A model generated the notes under the pieces. That model had not been told where the DNA came from and ran no database searches. It worked only from the letters and a program-made list of their open reading frames with translations. This document shows, in pieces, positions 1-9,626 of a DNA stretch of 64,000 bases. The DNA comes from Rhodobacter sp. Its GTDB lineage: Bacteria > Pseudomonadota > Alphaproteobacteria > Rhodobacterales > Rhodobacteraceae. The position numbers were made by a program, and so were the translations under genes. Within the stretch, counting starts at the first letter, position 1; each line of letters opens with the position of its first letter. The stretch is from assembly GCA_016704435.1 (NCBI GenBank), contig JADJAB010000002.1, forward strand, positions 124,001 through 188,000, given 5' to 3'.

Positions 1-191
1 CCGGCGATCACCACCGCACTGTCGCGGCCGTCATGGCTGGCCTGCGGGTCGATGCAGTAGCCGGGCGGCACCGCCGCCGTCAGCGCGCCGCCAAGCACGG
101 GCGTGCTGGCGCTGCGGCCTGCGGGCACTCCGGCGACGACGCAGCCGGACAGCACAAAAAGAACAAGAAGCTTACTGATCCATGTAGACAT
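1..191 (-). CDS. Putative small lipoprotein, 3' end outside window
   Basis: An ATG at 191 opens a frame that runs off the left edge. The first 17 residues form a short hydrophobic signal peptide ending in a lipobox (V-L-S-G-C, Cys at about residue 16), so the product is probably an exported, lipid-anchored protein. The visible mature part (A-G-V-P-A-G-R..., then P-P-G-Y-C-I-D-P-Q) matches no family I can name. The start lies inside the end of ilvD with a 20-base overlap, which implies co-transcription and translational coupling. Only 63 codons are visible. Confidence 0.6.
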   Translation of the reverse strand, partial: MSTWISKLLVLFVLSGCVVAGVPAGRSASTPVLGGALTAAVPPGYCIDPQASHDGRDSAVVIA

Positions 192-1908
192 GGCTTTCCG
201 CCTTGGCCCCCGGATGCGTCACGGCACCATTGCGCGCCCCGCCCACCAGCCGCGCATATTTCCACAACGCGCCCGAGGTATAGTCGGTCTTGCGCGGGCC
301 CTTCCAGTCGGCGCGGCGGCGGGCAAGTTCCGCGTCCGACAACGCAACCGAGATCTCTCCGGCCACAGCGTTCAGCGTGATCATGTCGCCATTGCGCAAC
401 AGCGCGATCGGCCCGCCATGCGCCGCTTCGGGCCCGACATGGCCGACACAGAAGCCGCGTGTTGCGCCGGAAAACCGGCCATCGGTGATCAGCGCCACCT
501 TCTTGCCCATGCCCTGCCCCGACAGTGCCGCCGTGGTCGCCAGCATCTCGCGCATTCCCGGCCCACCGGCGGGGCCTTCGTTGCGGATGACGAGGACATC
601 GCCTTCCTTGTAGCTGCGGCTTTTCACGGCCTCGAACGCCTCTTCCTCGCAGTCGAAGACACGGGCGGGGCCGGAAAAGACCTGCTCGGCCTCGGTCATG
701 CCGGCCACCTTCACGATGGCGCCATCGGGGGCCAGGTTGCCCTTCAGCCCGACCACACCGCCGGTCTTCGTCAGCGGCTTTTCGATCGGATAGATCACTC
801 GCCCGTCGGCCTCGCCCTGAATTTCGTCCAGGCTTTCGCCCAGCGTCTTGCCGCTGGCGGTCATGCAGTCAAGATGCAGCAGTCCCGCCTTGGCCAGTTC
901 CTTCATCACCACCGGCACGCCGCCGACCTCGTATAGGTCTTTCGCCACATATTTGCCCCCCGGCCGCAGATCGACGAACCAGGGCGTGTCGCGCATGATC
1001 GCGGCCACGTCGAACAGGTCGAAGTCGATCCCCGCTTCATGCGCAATGGCGGGCAGGTGCAGCGCCCCATTGGTGCTGCCGCCGGTGCAGGCCACCACGC
1101 GGGCGGCATTTTCCAGCGATTTCAGCGTGACGATATCGCGGGCGCGGATGTTCTTCTCGATCAGGTTCATCACCGCCACGCCCGAGGCCTCGCCATACTG
1201 GTCGCGCGATTCGTAAGGCGCGGGCGCACCTGAGGAATTCAACAGCGCCAGCCCGATCGCCTCGGACACGCAGGCCATGGTGTTGGCGGTATACTGCGCG
1301 CCACAGGCGCCACTGGACGGGCAGGCGATCTTTTCCATGATCTCCAATTCCGCTTCCGACATCGACCCGGCCTGCACCTTGCCCACCGCCTCGAACATGT
1401 CCTGTACGGTGATATCCTGGCCCTTGTAGCGGCCCGGCAGGATCGACCCGCCGTAGATGAAGACCGAAGGCACGTTCAGCCGCACCATCGCCATCATCAT
1501 CCCCGGCAGCGATTTGTCGCAACCCGCCAGCCCGACGATGGCGTCATAGCAATGGCCGCGCATCGTCAGCTCAACCGTGTCGGTGATGGCATCGCGCGAT
1601 GCCAGCGACGAGCGCATGCCTTCATGCCCCATCGCAATCCCGTCGGTCACGGTGATGGTGGTGAATTCGCGCGGGGTGCCGCCGGCCTTCTTCACCCCAT
1701 GCTTGACGATCTGCGCCTGACGGTTCAGCGCGATGTTGCAGGGCGCCGCCTCGTTCCAGCAGGTGGCGACGCCGACCCAGGGCTGGTGGATCTCTTCCTC
1801 GGTGATGCCCATTGCGTAGAAGTAGCTGCGGTGCGGCGCGCGGGCCGGGCCTTCGGTCACATGGCGGCTGGGCAGCCGGGACTTGTCGAAACGCTGATTG
1901 GTGGTCAT
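172..1908 (-). CDS. ilvD: Dihydroxy-acid dehydratase
   Basis: A full-length 578-aa IlvD/Edd-family enzyme. It dehydrates 2,3-dihydroxy-isovalerate and 2,3-dihydroxy-3-methylvalerate in valine and isoleucine synthesis, in the cytoplasm. The family signatures are visible: the Cys in G-C-D-K-S-L-P-G, the Cys in P-S-S-G-A-C-G-A-Q-Y-T-A-N-T-M, and the late G-R-F-S-G-A-T-R-G block. These cysteines bind the Fe-S cluster in this family. The ATG at 1908 follows a purine-rich stretch (GGAGGATAGCCG on the coding strand). The lipoprotein gene overlaps its 3' end. Confidence 0.97.
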   Translation of the reverse strand: MTTNQRFDKSRLPSRHVTEGPARAPHRSYFYAMGITEEEIHQPWVGVATCWNEAAPCNIALNRQAQIVKHGVKKAGGTPREFTTITVTDGIAMGHEGMRSSLASRDAITDTVELTMRGHCYDAIVGLAGCDKSLPGMMMAMVRLNVPSVFIYGGSILPGRYKGQDITVQDMFEAVGKVQAGSMSEAELEIMEKIACPSSGACGAQYTANTMACVSEAIGLALLNSSGAPAPYESRDQYGEASGVAVMNLIEKNIRARDIVTLKSLENAARVVACTGGSTNGALHLPAIAHEAGIDFDLFDVAAIMRDTPWFVDLRPGGKYVAKDLYEVGGVPVVMKELAKAGLLHLDCMTASGKTLGESLDEIQGEADGRVIYPIEKPLTKTGGVVGLKGNLAPDGAIVKVAGMTEAEQVFSGPARVFDCEEEAFEAVKSRSYKEGDVLVIRNEGPAGGPGMREMLATTAALSGQGMGKKVALITDGRFSGATRGFCVGHVGPEAAHGGPIALLRNGDMITLNAVAGEISVALSDAELARRRADWKGPRKTDYTSGALWKYARLVGGARNGAVTHPGAKAESHVYMDQ

Positions 1909-1982
1909 CGGCTATCCTCCGCAAGACAGGCTGCGAACCGGGATAGCGGCTAGGGGTCAATGCGGCAAGGGCCGCAGCACTG

Positions 1983-2120
1983 TCAGCCCGCGCGCTGCGC
2001 CAGCGCGAACAGCATCGGCGCCCCGACCCACAGGGTCAGGAACGTGACACCCATCACCAGGCAAAGCCGCCAATGCGGGATACTGCGGCGGCGGTCGGGA
2101 ACTCGAAACCAGTCTTCCAT
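1983..2120 (-). CDS. Small single-pass membrane protein (45 aa)
   Basis: A 45-aa frame: a basic N-terminus (M-E-D-W-F-R-V-P-D-R-R-R), then one hydrophobic segment of about 20 residues (L-C-L-V-M-G-V-T-F-L-T-L-W-V-G-A) and a short tail. It lies between ilvD and pheT and is divergent from pheT. The ribosome-binding signal is weak (TTGGA just upstream). The TM-like composition after a charged leader favours a real gene, but it could be a chance frame. Function unknown. Confidence 0.45.
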   Translation of the reverse strand: MEDWFRVPDRRRSIPHWRLCLVMGVTFLTLWVGAPMLFALAQRAG

Positions 2121-2290
2121 ATCCAACTTCTAACATGCCCCGGCGGGGAATCCTTCCCCCCGGCCCGTCAACAGCGCGTTTCCACATGCGGAGAGGTTCT
2201 ACCCCAAGGGTTGCAAGTGGCGCCGCGCCCTTCCCCTTGACCCGCCTTTGCGCTAATCCCGGGACCCAAACCGTTCAGGGACTGCCGCAG

Positions 2291-4711
2291 ATGAAATTCA
2301 CCCTCTCCTGGCTACGCGACCATCTGGAGACCGAGGCCCCCGTCGATGCCATTGCCGAGGCGCTGACCGATCTGGGGCTGGAGGTCGAAGGCGTGGAAAA
2401 CCCCGCCGAAGCCCTTGGCGCCTTCCGCATCTGCCGGGTGATCGAGGCGGTGCAGCACCCCAACGCCGACCGGCTGCGGCTGTGCCGGGTGGCGACATAT
2501 CCAGACGGGCCGGGTTCGGCGATGCAAGAGGTGCAGGTGGTCTGCGGCGCGCCCAATGCGCGGACCGGGCTGGTCGGCGTCTTTGCGCCCGTGGGCACCC
2601 ATGTGCCGGGCACCGGGGTGGATCTGAAGCCGGGCAACATCCGCGGCGTCGATTCCAACGGCATGCTGTGCTCGGAGCGCGAGCTGATGCTGTCGGACGA
2701 CCATGACGGCATCATCGACCTGCCCGAAGACGCACCCCTGGGCGCGCGCTTCATCGACTACCGGGGCCTGAACGACCCGGTCTTCGACATCAAAGTCACC
2801 CCCAACCGCCCCGATGCCCTTGGCATCCACGGCATCGCCCGCGATCTGGCGGCGCGGGGCCTGGGCAAGCTGAAACCGGTCGTCGTTCCGGCGATTTCCG
2901 GCGCCTTCCCCTCGCCGATCCGGGTCGAGATCGACCCGAGCCTGAAGGCGAAGGGCTGCCCGCATTTCACCGGCCGGCTGATCCGCGGGGTCACCAACGG
3001 CCCCTCGCCCACCTGGCTGCAGGCCCGGCTCAGGGCCATCGGGTTGCGTCCGATTTCGGCACTGGTCGATATCACCAACTTCTTCACCTTCGCCCACAAC
3101 CGCCCGCTGCACGTCTTCGACGCCGACAAGGTGGCGGGCGGGGTTCTGCGCATCCACCCGGCGAAGGGCGGCGAAGAGTTCCTGGCACTGGATGGCAAGA
3201 GCTATACCCTTGCCGCCGGCCAGATGGCGATTTCCGATGCTGATGGCGTGGAATCCCTGGCCGGCATCATGGGCGGCGAACACTCCGGCTGCACCGCGGA
3301 GACCACGAATGTCTTCCTCGAATCCGCCTTCTGGGATCCGATTACCATTGCCGCGACTGGACGCGCGCTGAAGATCAACTCTGACGCCCGCTACCGGTTC
3401 GAGCGTGGCGTGGACCCGGCCTTCACCCTGCCGGGTCTCGACATGGCAACACAGATGGTGCTGGAGCTTTGCGGCGGCGAAGCCTCGACGCTGGCGCAGG
3501 ATGGCGCGGCGATCGACACCAGACGCAGCTACCGGCTGAACCCGGCGCGGGTGGTCAGCCTGGTCGGCATGGAGATCGCGGAATCCGAACAGCGCCAGAC
3601 CCTGACCGCGCTGGGCTTCAAGATGACCGGCAACGATGCCACGCCGCCCAGTTGGCGCCCCGACATTCAGGGCGAGGCCGATCTGATCGAGGAAGTGGCC
3701 CGGATCGCCAGCCTGGTCCGGCTGCAGGGCGCGCCGATGCGCCGTGCCGTGCCGGGCGTGCCGAAGCCGATCCTGACCCCGCTGCAGCAACGCGAAAAGG
3801 CGGCCCGGCGCACGCTGGCGGCCTTGGGCTACAACGAATGCGTGACCTACAGCTTCATCGACCAGGCCTCGGCCGTGCAGTTCGGTGGCGGGGCGGATGC
3901 AGTCAGGGTCGACAACCCGATTTCCTCGGAGATGAGCCATTTGCGCCCCGACCTCTTGCCCGGCCTGCTGGCCGCCGCTGCCCGCAACCAGGCGCGCGGC
4001 TTCATGGATCTGGCGCTGTTCGAGGTCGGCCCCGCCTTTCGGGGCGGCGAGCCGGGCGAACAGCACCTGCAGGCCAGCGGTCTGCTGGTTGGCGCTGCGG
4101 CAGCGCGCGATCCGCATGGCTCGCGCCGGATGAATGACGTCTTCGACGCCAAGGCCGATGCCGAAGCGGTGCTGGCCGCGCTTGGCGCGCCCGCCAAGGC
4201 CCAGATCACCCGCAAGGCAGCCGCCTGGTGGCATCCGGGCCGGTCGGGCGTGATCGGGCTGGGGCCGAACGTGATGGCCAGCTTCGGCGAGGTGCATCCC
4301 CGCGTGCTGGCCGCGATGGATGTGAAGGGGCCGGCCGTGGCCTTCACCGTATTGGTGGCGAACGTGCCGCAACCCAAGGTGAAGACGCCCACCCGGGCGG
4401 CGCTGGCGATCAGCGATCTGCAGGCGGTGGACCGCGATTTCGCCTTCGTGGTGGACCAGGGCGTCGAGGCGCTGACGGCTGTCAACGCCGCGCTTGGCGC
4501 CGACAAGGCGCTGATCGAAAGCGTGCGCATCTTCGACCAGTTCACCGGCGAAAAGGCCGAGGCACAGATGGGCACGGGCAAGAAATCCATCGCCCTGACG
4601 GTGCGGCTGCAACCGACCGGCAAGACGCTGACCGAGGCCGAGATCGACGCGGTTTCGGCCAAGGTGGTGGAAAAGGTGGCCAAGGCCACCGGCGGCGCAT
4701 TGCGCGGCTGA
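2291..4711 (+). CDS. pheT: Phenylalanine--tRNA ligase beta subunit
   Basis: An 806-aa protein with the full PheT domain order: N-terminal M-K-F-T-L-S-W-L, tRNA-binding OB domain (about 40-150, with V-V-C-G-A-P-N-A-R), B3/B4 and B5 domains in the middle, the catalytic-like core, and a C-terminal ferredoxin-fold anticodon-binding domain (V-D-R-D-F-A-F-V...). It pairs with PheS to charge tRNA-Phe. The ATG at 2291 was chosen over the longer open frame because it matches the family N-terminus. pheS is not adjacent in this window; upstream on the other strand lie ilvD and a small membrane ORF. Confidence 0.97.
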   Translation: MKFTLSWLRDHLETEAPVDAIAEALTDLGLEVEGVENPAEALGAFRICRVIEAVQHPNADRLRLCRVATYPDGPGSAMQEVQVVCGAPNARTGLVGVFAPVGTHVPGTGVDLKPGNIRGVDSNGMLCSERELMLSDDHDGIIDLPEDAPLGARFIDYRGLNDPVFDIKVTPNRPDALGIHGIARDLAARGLGKLKPVVVPAISGAFPSPIRVEIDPSLKAKGCPHFTGRLIRGVTNGPSPTWLQARLRAIGLRPISALVDITNFFTFAHNRPLHVFDADKVAGGVLRIHPAKGGEEFLALDGKSYTLAAGQMAISDADGVESLAGIMGGEHSGCTAETTNVFLESAFWDPITIAATGRALKINSDARYRFERGVDPAFTLPGLDMATQMVLELCGGEASTLAQDGAAIDTRRSYRLNPARVVSLVGMEIAESEQRQTLTALGFKMTGNDATPPSWRPDIQGEADLIEEVARIASLVRLQGAPMRRAVPGVPKPILTPLQQREKAARRTLAALGYNECVTYSFIDQASAVQFGGGADAVRVDNPISSEMSHLRPDLLPGLLAAAARNQARGFMDLALFEVGPAFRGGEPGEQHLQASGLLVGAAAARDPHGSRRMNDVFDAKADAEAVLAALGAPAKAQITRKAAAWWHPGRSGVIGLGPNVMASFGEVHPRVLAAMDVKGPAVAFTVLVANVPQPKVKTPTRAALAISDLQAVDRDFAFVVDQGVEALTAVNAALGADKALIESVRIFDQFTGEKAEAQMGTGKKSIALTVRLQPTGKTLTEAEIDAVSAKVVEKVAKATGGALRG

Positions 4712-4735
4712 CCAAGGCATTGTGATTGGCACCCC

Positions 4736-4764
4736 GTGGCGGCGGCGTCTACGCTTGCCGCCAC
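4736..4764 (+). terminator. Hairpin downstream of pheT
   Basis: A perfect 8-bp stem (GTGGCGGC / GCCGCCAC) closes a 13-nt loop with a further GCG/CGC pairing. It lies 24 bases after the pheT stop and 23 before the next ATG. There is no U-tract, so it could be a Rho-assisted terminator or a stabilising 3' hairpin. Confidence 0.45.
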
Positions 4765-4787
4765 ATGCCCATGATCCGGAGGCTACC

Positions 4788-5252
4788 ATGGTCCAATTGT
4801 CCCGCCGCAACCTTCTGACGCTGGCCGCCGCATTTGCCGTGGCCCCTCCGGCGCTGGCCGATACGCTGCCGAAGATCCATGTTGCCAAGGATGCGGGCTG
4901 CGGCTGCTGCAACGCCTGGATCGGCCATGTCCGCGATGCCGGCTTTCCGGTCAGCTTCGAGGAAATGGAGCGAGGCACGCTGGAAAGCCTGAAGCAATCC
5001 CTTGGCCTGACACCCGAACAGTTCTCGTGCCATACCGCGCTGGTCGACGACTATGTGATCGAAGGCCATGTTCCCGCCGCCGACATCCGCCGCCTTCTGG
5101 ACACCCGCCCCGATGTCATCGGCCTGACCGTGCCCGGCATGCCCTACGGCTCCCCCGGCATGGGCCCCGAGACCGAGCGCGAGGCCTATGACGTGCTGGC
5201 GGTCGCACGTGACGGCAGCGCCTCGGTCTTCACCAGCTACCCCGCCGCCTGA
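4788..5252 (+). CDS. DUF411 domain protein, Tat-exported, putative metal binding
   Basis: A 154-aa protein starting at the ATG preceded by CCGGAGG. The N-terminus is a Tat-type signal (S-R-R-N-L-L then a hydrophobic stretch ending A-L-A-D), so the mature protein should be periplasmic. The mature part is a DUF411 domain with K-D-A-G-C-G-C-C (the conserved Cys cluster), a later Cys-His pair (F-S-C-H-T-A) and G-H-V-P-A-A-D-I. DUF411 proteins are often encoded near copper or other metal-resistance genes, but none are next to it here. Its stop lies 7 bases from that of the convergent RTX gene. Confidence 0.85.
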   Translation: MVQLSRRNLLTLAAAFAVAPPALADTLPKIHVAKDAGCGCCNAWIGHVRDAGFPVSFEEMERGTLESLKQSLGLTPEQFSCHTALVDDYVIEGHVPAADIRRLLDTRPDVIGLTVPGMPYGSPGMGPETEREAYDVLAVARDGSASVFTSYPAA

Positions 5253-5259
5253 CCCCGTC

Positions 5260-7818
5260 TCAGGCCGCTGTCAGCACCTTGGCTTCATAGCGCCGCAGCG
5301 TCGGCCGGGCCGAGGCATAGGCCGGACCGGTCGCCAGATCGGGGAACAGGCGGAACAACTCGTCCCGCGCAGCACCGTCCAGGCCCGCCAGCGTGCGATC
5401 GCCGGGCTGGAAGCTCTCGCTCCAGGTGCCGTCCGACAGCACCACCTCGTGGCGGTCGAACAGCAGGTGGATGTAGGTCACTTCGTTCTCTGCCGCCAGC
5501 GCCACGCCCGGCAGATGGGTCAGATGCTCGGCCCGCACCAGAACCTCGTCCGATCCGAACAGCAGTTCTGCCCGCGGCCCGGCCACCAGCATCCGGTGCT
5601 GGCGGGAAACCCGCATGTCGCGGACGGGCAACCCCGGCCCAAGGGCGCCCGCCGAGATCAGCACCGGCTGCAACCGCACATCCGCCGCCAACACGTCGCG
5701 CAGCAGACCCTTGCGGCCCACCCAACGCAAGACCTGCACGCCATGGTCGCGCGTCAACACCCGGTCGCCGGGCCGCAGGTCTTCGACCGCCACCTCGCCC
5801 AACTCGCAGGCGATCATCGTGCCGGGGGTGAAGCACGGCACCACCGTCTCGATGTTGGAAAACACCATCGTGCCGGTCGGCATGCCCAGCCCGTTGTAGA
5901 AAGTGACCGTGCCGTTTTCCGGGTTCAGCGGGTCATAGGCGATGGACAACGGGCCAAGGCCGGTCAGGTCCAGCACATCCATCTCGGATCCGTCTTCCGA
6001 GCCGTCGATGACCAACCCGGCCGCGCCGGTGAACACGTCCGACCCTGATCCCCCGGTCAGCGTGGCCGCGCCAGAGCCCTGGAAGACATCGTCGCCGTCG
6101 CCACCGAACAGCGTATCACCCGCGCCCGCGACCAGCGTGTCGTTGCCCGCCCCGCCATAGATCAGGTCGGCGCCGCTGCCGCCGTCGATGCTGTCGTCGC
6201 CCGCCTCGGCGTAGATCGAGTCGTTGCCGGTGCCGCCGAAGATCGTGTCATTGCCGGCCCCGCCATAAAGCAGATCGTTGCCCGACCCACCGTCAAGGCT
6301 GTCATTGCCATCGCCGCCATAGAGCAGGTCGTTGCCGGCCCCGCCCGAAAGGCTGTCCTGCCCGGATCCGCCATGGCCGGTGTCGTTGCCGTCGCCGCCG
6401 AACAGGCTGTCATTGCCCGTTCCACCATCCATGAGGTCATTGCCGGTGCCGCCATCCAGGCTGTCGTCGCCGCTGCCGCCGTCGACGGTATCGTCGCCGG
6501 CCCCGCCATAGACGCTGTCATTGTCGGCCCCGCCATACAGGACGTCGTTGCCGCCGCGCCCTTCCATCGAATCGTTGCCGGTGCCGCCGTAGAAGACGTT
6601 GGTGAAGACGTCGCCCGTCAGGCCGACCTGATCGAAGCCGATCAGCGTGTCGTCGAAGCCGGATCCGATGATCCCGTCGACACCCTGCAGCACGTCGCCC
6701 TGGGCGTGTCCGCCAGTCGCCGTCCAGGTCGTCAGGTTCACGTTCACGGCGGCGTTCGAGGTGCTGTAGTCCAGCACGTCCAGGCCTTCGCCGCCGTTTA
6801 GCGTATCGGCCCCGGCACCACCCGCCAGCGTGTCGTCGCCCTGTCCGCCATAAAGCGCGTCGTTGCCGCCGCCGCCGGACAGGTAGTTCGCCGCTGCATC
6901 CCCGGTCAGCGTATCGGCAAGGGCCGAACCGGTCAGGTTCTCGATCCCCGACAGCGTATCGCCGGCTGCGTCCCCACCCGATGCGCTGCCGGTGTCCAGA
7001 TTGACACTCACGCCTGCGCCCGAGTCCGAATAATCCGCCGTGTCGATGCCGGCGCCGCCGACCAGGCTGTCGCCGCTGGACCCGCCCGCCAGCGTGTCGT
7101 CGCCATCGCCGCCGACCAGCGTGTCGGTGCCCGCTTCGCCGTAAAGCGCGTCATTGCCGGCGCCGCCATCCAGACTGTTGGAGCCGCTGTTGCCGGTCAA
7201 CGTGTCGTCGTAGCCCGACCCGACCAGCCGCTCGATGCTGGTCAGGACGTCGCCCTGCGCGTCGCCGCCCGATCCGCTGCCCGTCGTCAGGTTCACGTTC
7301 ACCCCGGCGCCGGAACCTGCGTAATCTGCCGTATCGGTGCCGCTGCCGCCGTCCAGAGTATCGGCCCCGGCCCCACCAATCAGCGTATCGCTGCCGCCAC
7401 CGCCGTAAAGCGCGTCGTTCCCCGCGCCACCATCCAGCACGTTGGAGCCGGAACTGCCTGTGATCACGTCATTGAAGGACGATCCGGCGGCGTTTTCGAT
7501 CGACACCAGCGTGTCGCCTTGCGCATCGCCGCCCGATCCCGTGCCGGAAGACAGATTGACCGTGACCCCCGCACCGGAAAGCGAATAATCCGCAGTATCG
7601 GTGCCGCTGCCACCGTCCAGCCGATCGGCCCCCGCCCCGCCTTCCAGCGTGTCGTTGTTGTTGCCGCCATAGAGGGAATCGTTGCCGGTGCCGCCCGACA
7701 GCACATCGTCGCCACTGCCGCCGTATAGCGTATCGTTGCCGGCCAGACCCGAGATCAGGTCCGCGCCGGAGGTGCCGTTCAGCGTGTCGTTGCCGGACGA
7801 CCCGGTGATCGTCGCCAC
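5260..7818 (-). CDS. RTX calcium-binding repeat protein with C-terminal Hint domain
   Basis: An 852-aa acidic protein starting at GTG. Residues 1 to about 640 are almost entirely glycine- and aspartate-rich nonapeptide repeats (G-G-x-G-x-D-x-L/I-x), which fold as Ca2+-filled beta-rolls. Four copies of a longer unit (T-D-T-A-D-Y-S...S-G-A-G-V-x-V-N-L...G-G-D-A-x-G-D) begin near residues 73, 161, 257 and 347. From Cys662 a Hint_2 (Hedgehog/intein) domain follows, with C-F-T-P-G-T, G-D-R-V-L-T, S-R-Q-H-R-M and a late Y-I-H-L. Such proteins use type I secretion; no ABC exporter is nearby. Function unknown; a surface or biofilm protein is plausible. Confidence 0.9.
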   Translation of the reverse strand: MATITGSSGNDTLNGTSGADLISGLAGNDTLYGGSGDDVLSGGTGNDSLYGGNNNDTLEGGAGADRLDGGSGTDTADYSLSGAGVTVNLSSGTGSGGDAQGDTLVSIENAAGSSFNDVITGSSGSNVLDGGAGNDALYGGGGSDTLIGGAGADTLDGGSGTDTADYAGSGAGVNVNLTTGSGSGGDAQGDVLTSIERLVGSGYDDTLTGNSGSNSLDGGAGNDALYGEAGTDTLVGGDGDDTLAGGSSGDSLVGGAGIDTADYSDSGAGVSVNLDTGSASGGDAAGDTLSGIENLTGSALADTLTGDAAANYLSGGGGNDALYGGQGDDTLAGGAGADTLNGGEGLDVLDYSTSNAAVNVNLTTWTATGGHAQGDVLQGVDGIIGSGFDDTLIGFDQVGLTGDVFTNVFYGGTGNDSMEGRGGNDVLYGGADNDSVYGGAGDDTVDGGSGDDSLDGGTGNDLMDGGTGNDSLFGGDGNDTGHGGSGQDSLSGGAGNDLLYGGDGNDSLDGGSGNDLLYGGAGNDTIFGGTGNDSIYAEAGDDSIDGGSGADLIYGGAGNDTLVAGAGDTLFGGDGDDVFQGSGAATLTGGSGSDVFTGAAGLVIDGSEDGSEMDVLDLTGLGPLSIAYDPLNPENGTVTFYNGLGMPTGTMVFSNIETVVPCFTPGTMIACELGEVAVEDLRPGDRVLTRDHGVQVLRWVGRKGLLRDVLAADVRLQPVLISAGALGPGLPVRDMRVSRQHRMLVAGPRAELLFGSDEVLVRAEHLTHLPGVALAAENEVTYIHLLFDRHEVVLSDGTWSESFQPGDRTLAGLDGAARDELFRLFPDLATGPAYASARPTLRRYEAKVLTAA

Positions 7819-8018
7819 TGTCTCTTGCCTGCCTCTTGCGCGGCAGGGTTCAAGCCCCGCCTGTTCTGCTTTCGGGAAATGCGACCGAATTGTGGCAAAA
7901 TTTAGTCTATTGGCGCGAACCTCCCGGAATCGCGCCGTTTTTGCGCCGGGTGCTGACGTAGCGTCGCGGGCTGATCGGCGCGCTTCCGCTTTATCCCGGC
8001 CAGGATTAGCCTTGGTCC

Positions 8019-9623
8019 ATGGAGTTCGATTACGTCATCGCCGGAGGAGGCACTGCCGGTTGCGTCCTGGCCGCGCGGCTAAGCGAGGACCCGAAAGCTA
8101 CCGTCTGCCTGATCGAGGCGGGGGGCGAGGGCCGCGGCCTGCTGATCCGCGCGCCCGCACTGGTGGCGGCAATGGTGCCGGGGCGGCCTCCGCTGAACAA
8201 CTGGGCGCTGCACACGGTGCCGCAGCCCGGACTTGGCGGCAGGCGCGGGTTTCAGCCGCGCGGACGGGCCTTGGGCGGATCGTCGGCCATCAACGCGATG
8301 CTTTATGTGCGCGGCCACCCGTCGGACTACGACGACTGGGCCGATGCAGGGGCGGACGGCTGGGATTGGCAATCCGTCCTGCCGTGGTTCCTGAAAGCCG
8401 AAGGGAACATGCGCGGGGAGTCCGACCTGCACGGCACCGACGGCCCGCTGCAAGTCGCCGACCAGCGCTTTCCCCGTGCGATCTCGCGCGCTTTCGTTCA
8501 TGCGGCGGGGGCCTGCCAAATTCCGCAGAACGACGATTTCAACGGTCCCGGACAGGAGGGAGCGGGGCTGTATCAGGTCACCCAGTTCCACGCGGGCCCA
8601 CGCAAGGGCGAACGCTGCTCGGCTGCCGCGGCCTATCTGCACCCGGCGATGGCGCGACCGAACCTGACGGTGATGACCGGCACCCGCGCCTTGCGCTTGG
8701 CACTGGACGAGGGCCGCGCCACTGGCCTGATGGTGCGCCGAAGGGGCCGCGAGATCACCTTGCGCGCGCGCCGCGAGGTGATCGTCGGCCTTGGCACCTT
8801 CGGATCTCCGCAACTCCTGCTGCTGTCCGGCATCGGGCCTGAGGAGGAGTTGCGCGCCCATGGCATCGCGCCCGTCCATGTGCTGCCGGGCGTGGGGGCG
8901 AACCTGCAGGACCATCTGGACTACACGATCAGCCACACCTCGCCCCGGCGCGACGTGGTGGGGCTGAACCCGCGCGGGCTGATGCGGCTTCTGAAAGCGG
9001 GCCTGCGCTGGCGAAAATCGGGCGAGGGGCTTTTCGCCTCGCCCATGGCCGAGGCGGGGGCCTTCCTGCGCTCGGACCCGGGCCTGACGCGGCCCGACCT
9101 GCAAGTGCATTTCGTCATCGGCATCGTGGACCAGCACCTGCGCAAGCCGCATCTGGCCGATGGCTGGTCGGCCCATGTCTGCGCCCTTCGGCCCCGCAGC
9201 CGTGGCAGCGTGGGCCTGACTTCGGCCGACCCCATGGCCCCGCCGCGCATCGACCCCGGCTTCCTGTCGGACCCGCGCGACCTTGAAACGCTGATGAAAG
9301 GCGCGCGGCTTCTGGAAGGCATCCTGTCGGCCGACCCGCTGACACCGTGGCGCGGCCGCAGGCTTTACCCGCATGACGGCAGCGATGCCGCGCTGGAGGC
9401 CGACATCCGCGCCCGCGCCGACACCATTTATCACCCCGTCGGCACCTGCCGGATGGGGCGCGACGACCTGGCCGTGACCTCGCCCGACCTGAAGGTGCGC
9501 GGGCTGCAGGGCCTGCGCGTGGTCGATGCCAGCGTGATCCCGCTTCTGGGTGGCGGCAACACCAACGCCCCCACCATCATGATCGCCGAACGGATGGCCG
9601 ACCTGATCCGCCGGGGCGGATAG
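8019..9623 (+). CDS. GMC-family FAD-dependent alcohol/choline-type dehydrogenase
   Basis: A 534-aa glucose-methanol-choline oxidoreductase. The N-terminal FAD site is D-Y-V-I-A-G-G-G-T-A-G-C (residues 4-15), followed by G-R-A-L-G-G-S-S-A-I-N-A-M and G-I-G-P. The C-terminal catalytic block contains Y-H-P-V-G-T-C-R-M-G and later G-G-N-T-N-A-P-T, with the expected His and Asn. It oxidises an alcohol using FAD; the substrate cannot be read from sequence. No betaine aldehyde dehydrogenase or betI neighbour supports a choline role. It is convergent with the DUF1523 gene, 3 bases apart. Confidence 0.92.
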   Translation: MEFDYVIAGGGTAGCVLAARLSEDPKATVCLIEAGGEGRGLLIRAPALVAAMVPGRPPLNNWALHTVPQPGLGGRRGFQPRGRALGGSSAINAMLYVRGHPSDYDDWADAGADGWDWQSVLPWFLKAEGNMRGESDLHGTDGPLQVADQRFPRAISRAFVHAAGACQIPQNDDFNGPGQEGAGLYQVTQFHAGPRKGERCSAAAAYLHPAMARPNLTVMTGTRALRLALDEGRATGLMVRRRGREITLRARREVIVGLGTFGSPQLLLLSGIGPEEELRAHGIAPVHVLPGVGANLQDHLDYTISHTSPRRDVVGLNPRGLMRLLKAGLRWRKSGEGLFASPMAEAGAFLRSDPGLTRPDLQVHFVIGIVDQHLRKPHLADGWSAHVCALRPRSRGSVGLTSADPMAPPRIDPGFLSDPRDLETLMKGARLLEGILSADPLTPWRGRRLYPHDGSDAALEADIRARADTIYHPVGTCRMGRDDLAVTSPDLKVRGLQGLRVVDASVIPLLGGGNTNAPTIMIAERMADLIRRGG

Positions 9624-9626
9624 CCG

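Noticed and set aside
2312..4978. An 888-codon minus-strand frame opposite pheT
   Set aside because: PheT is unmistakable on the other strand; the shadow frame is rich in Gln, His and Arg and lacks domains.
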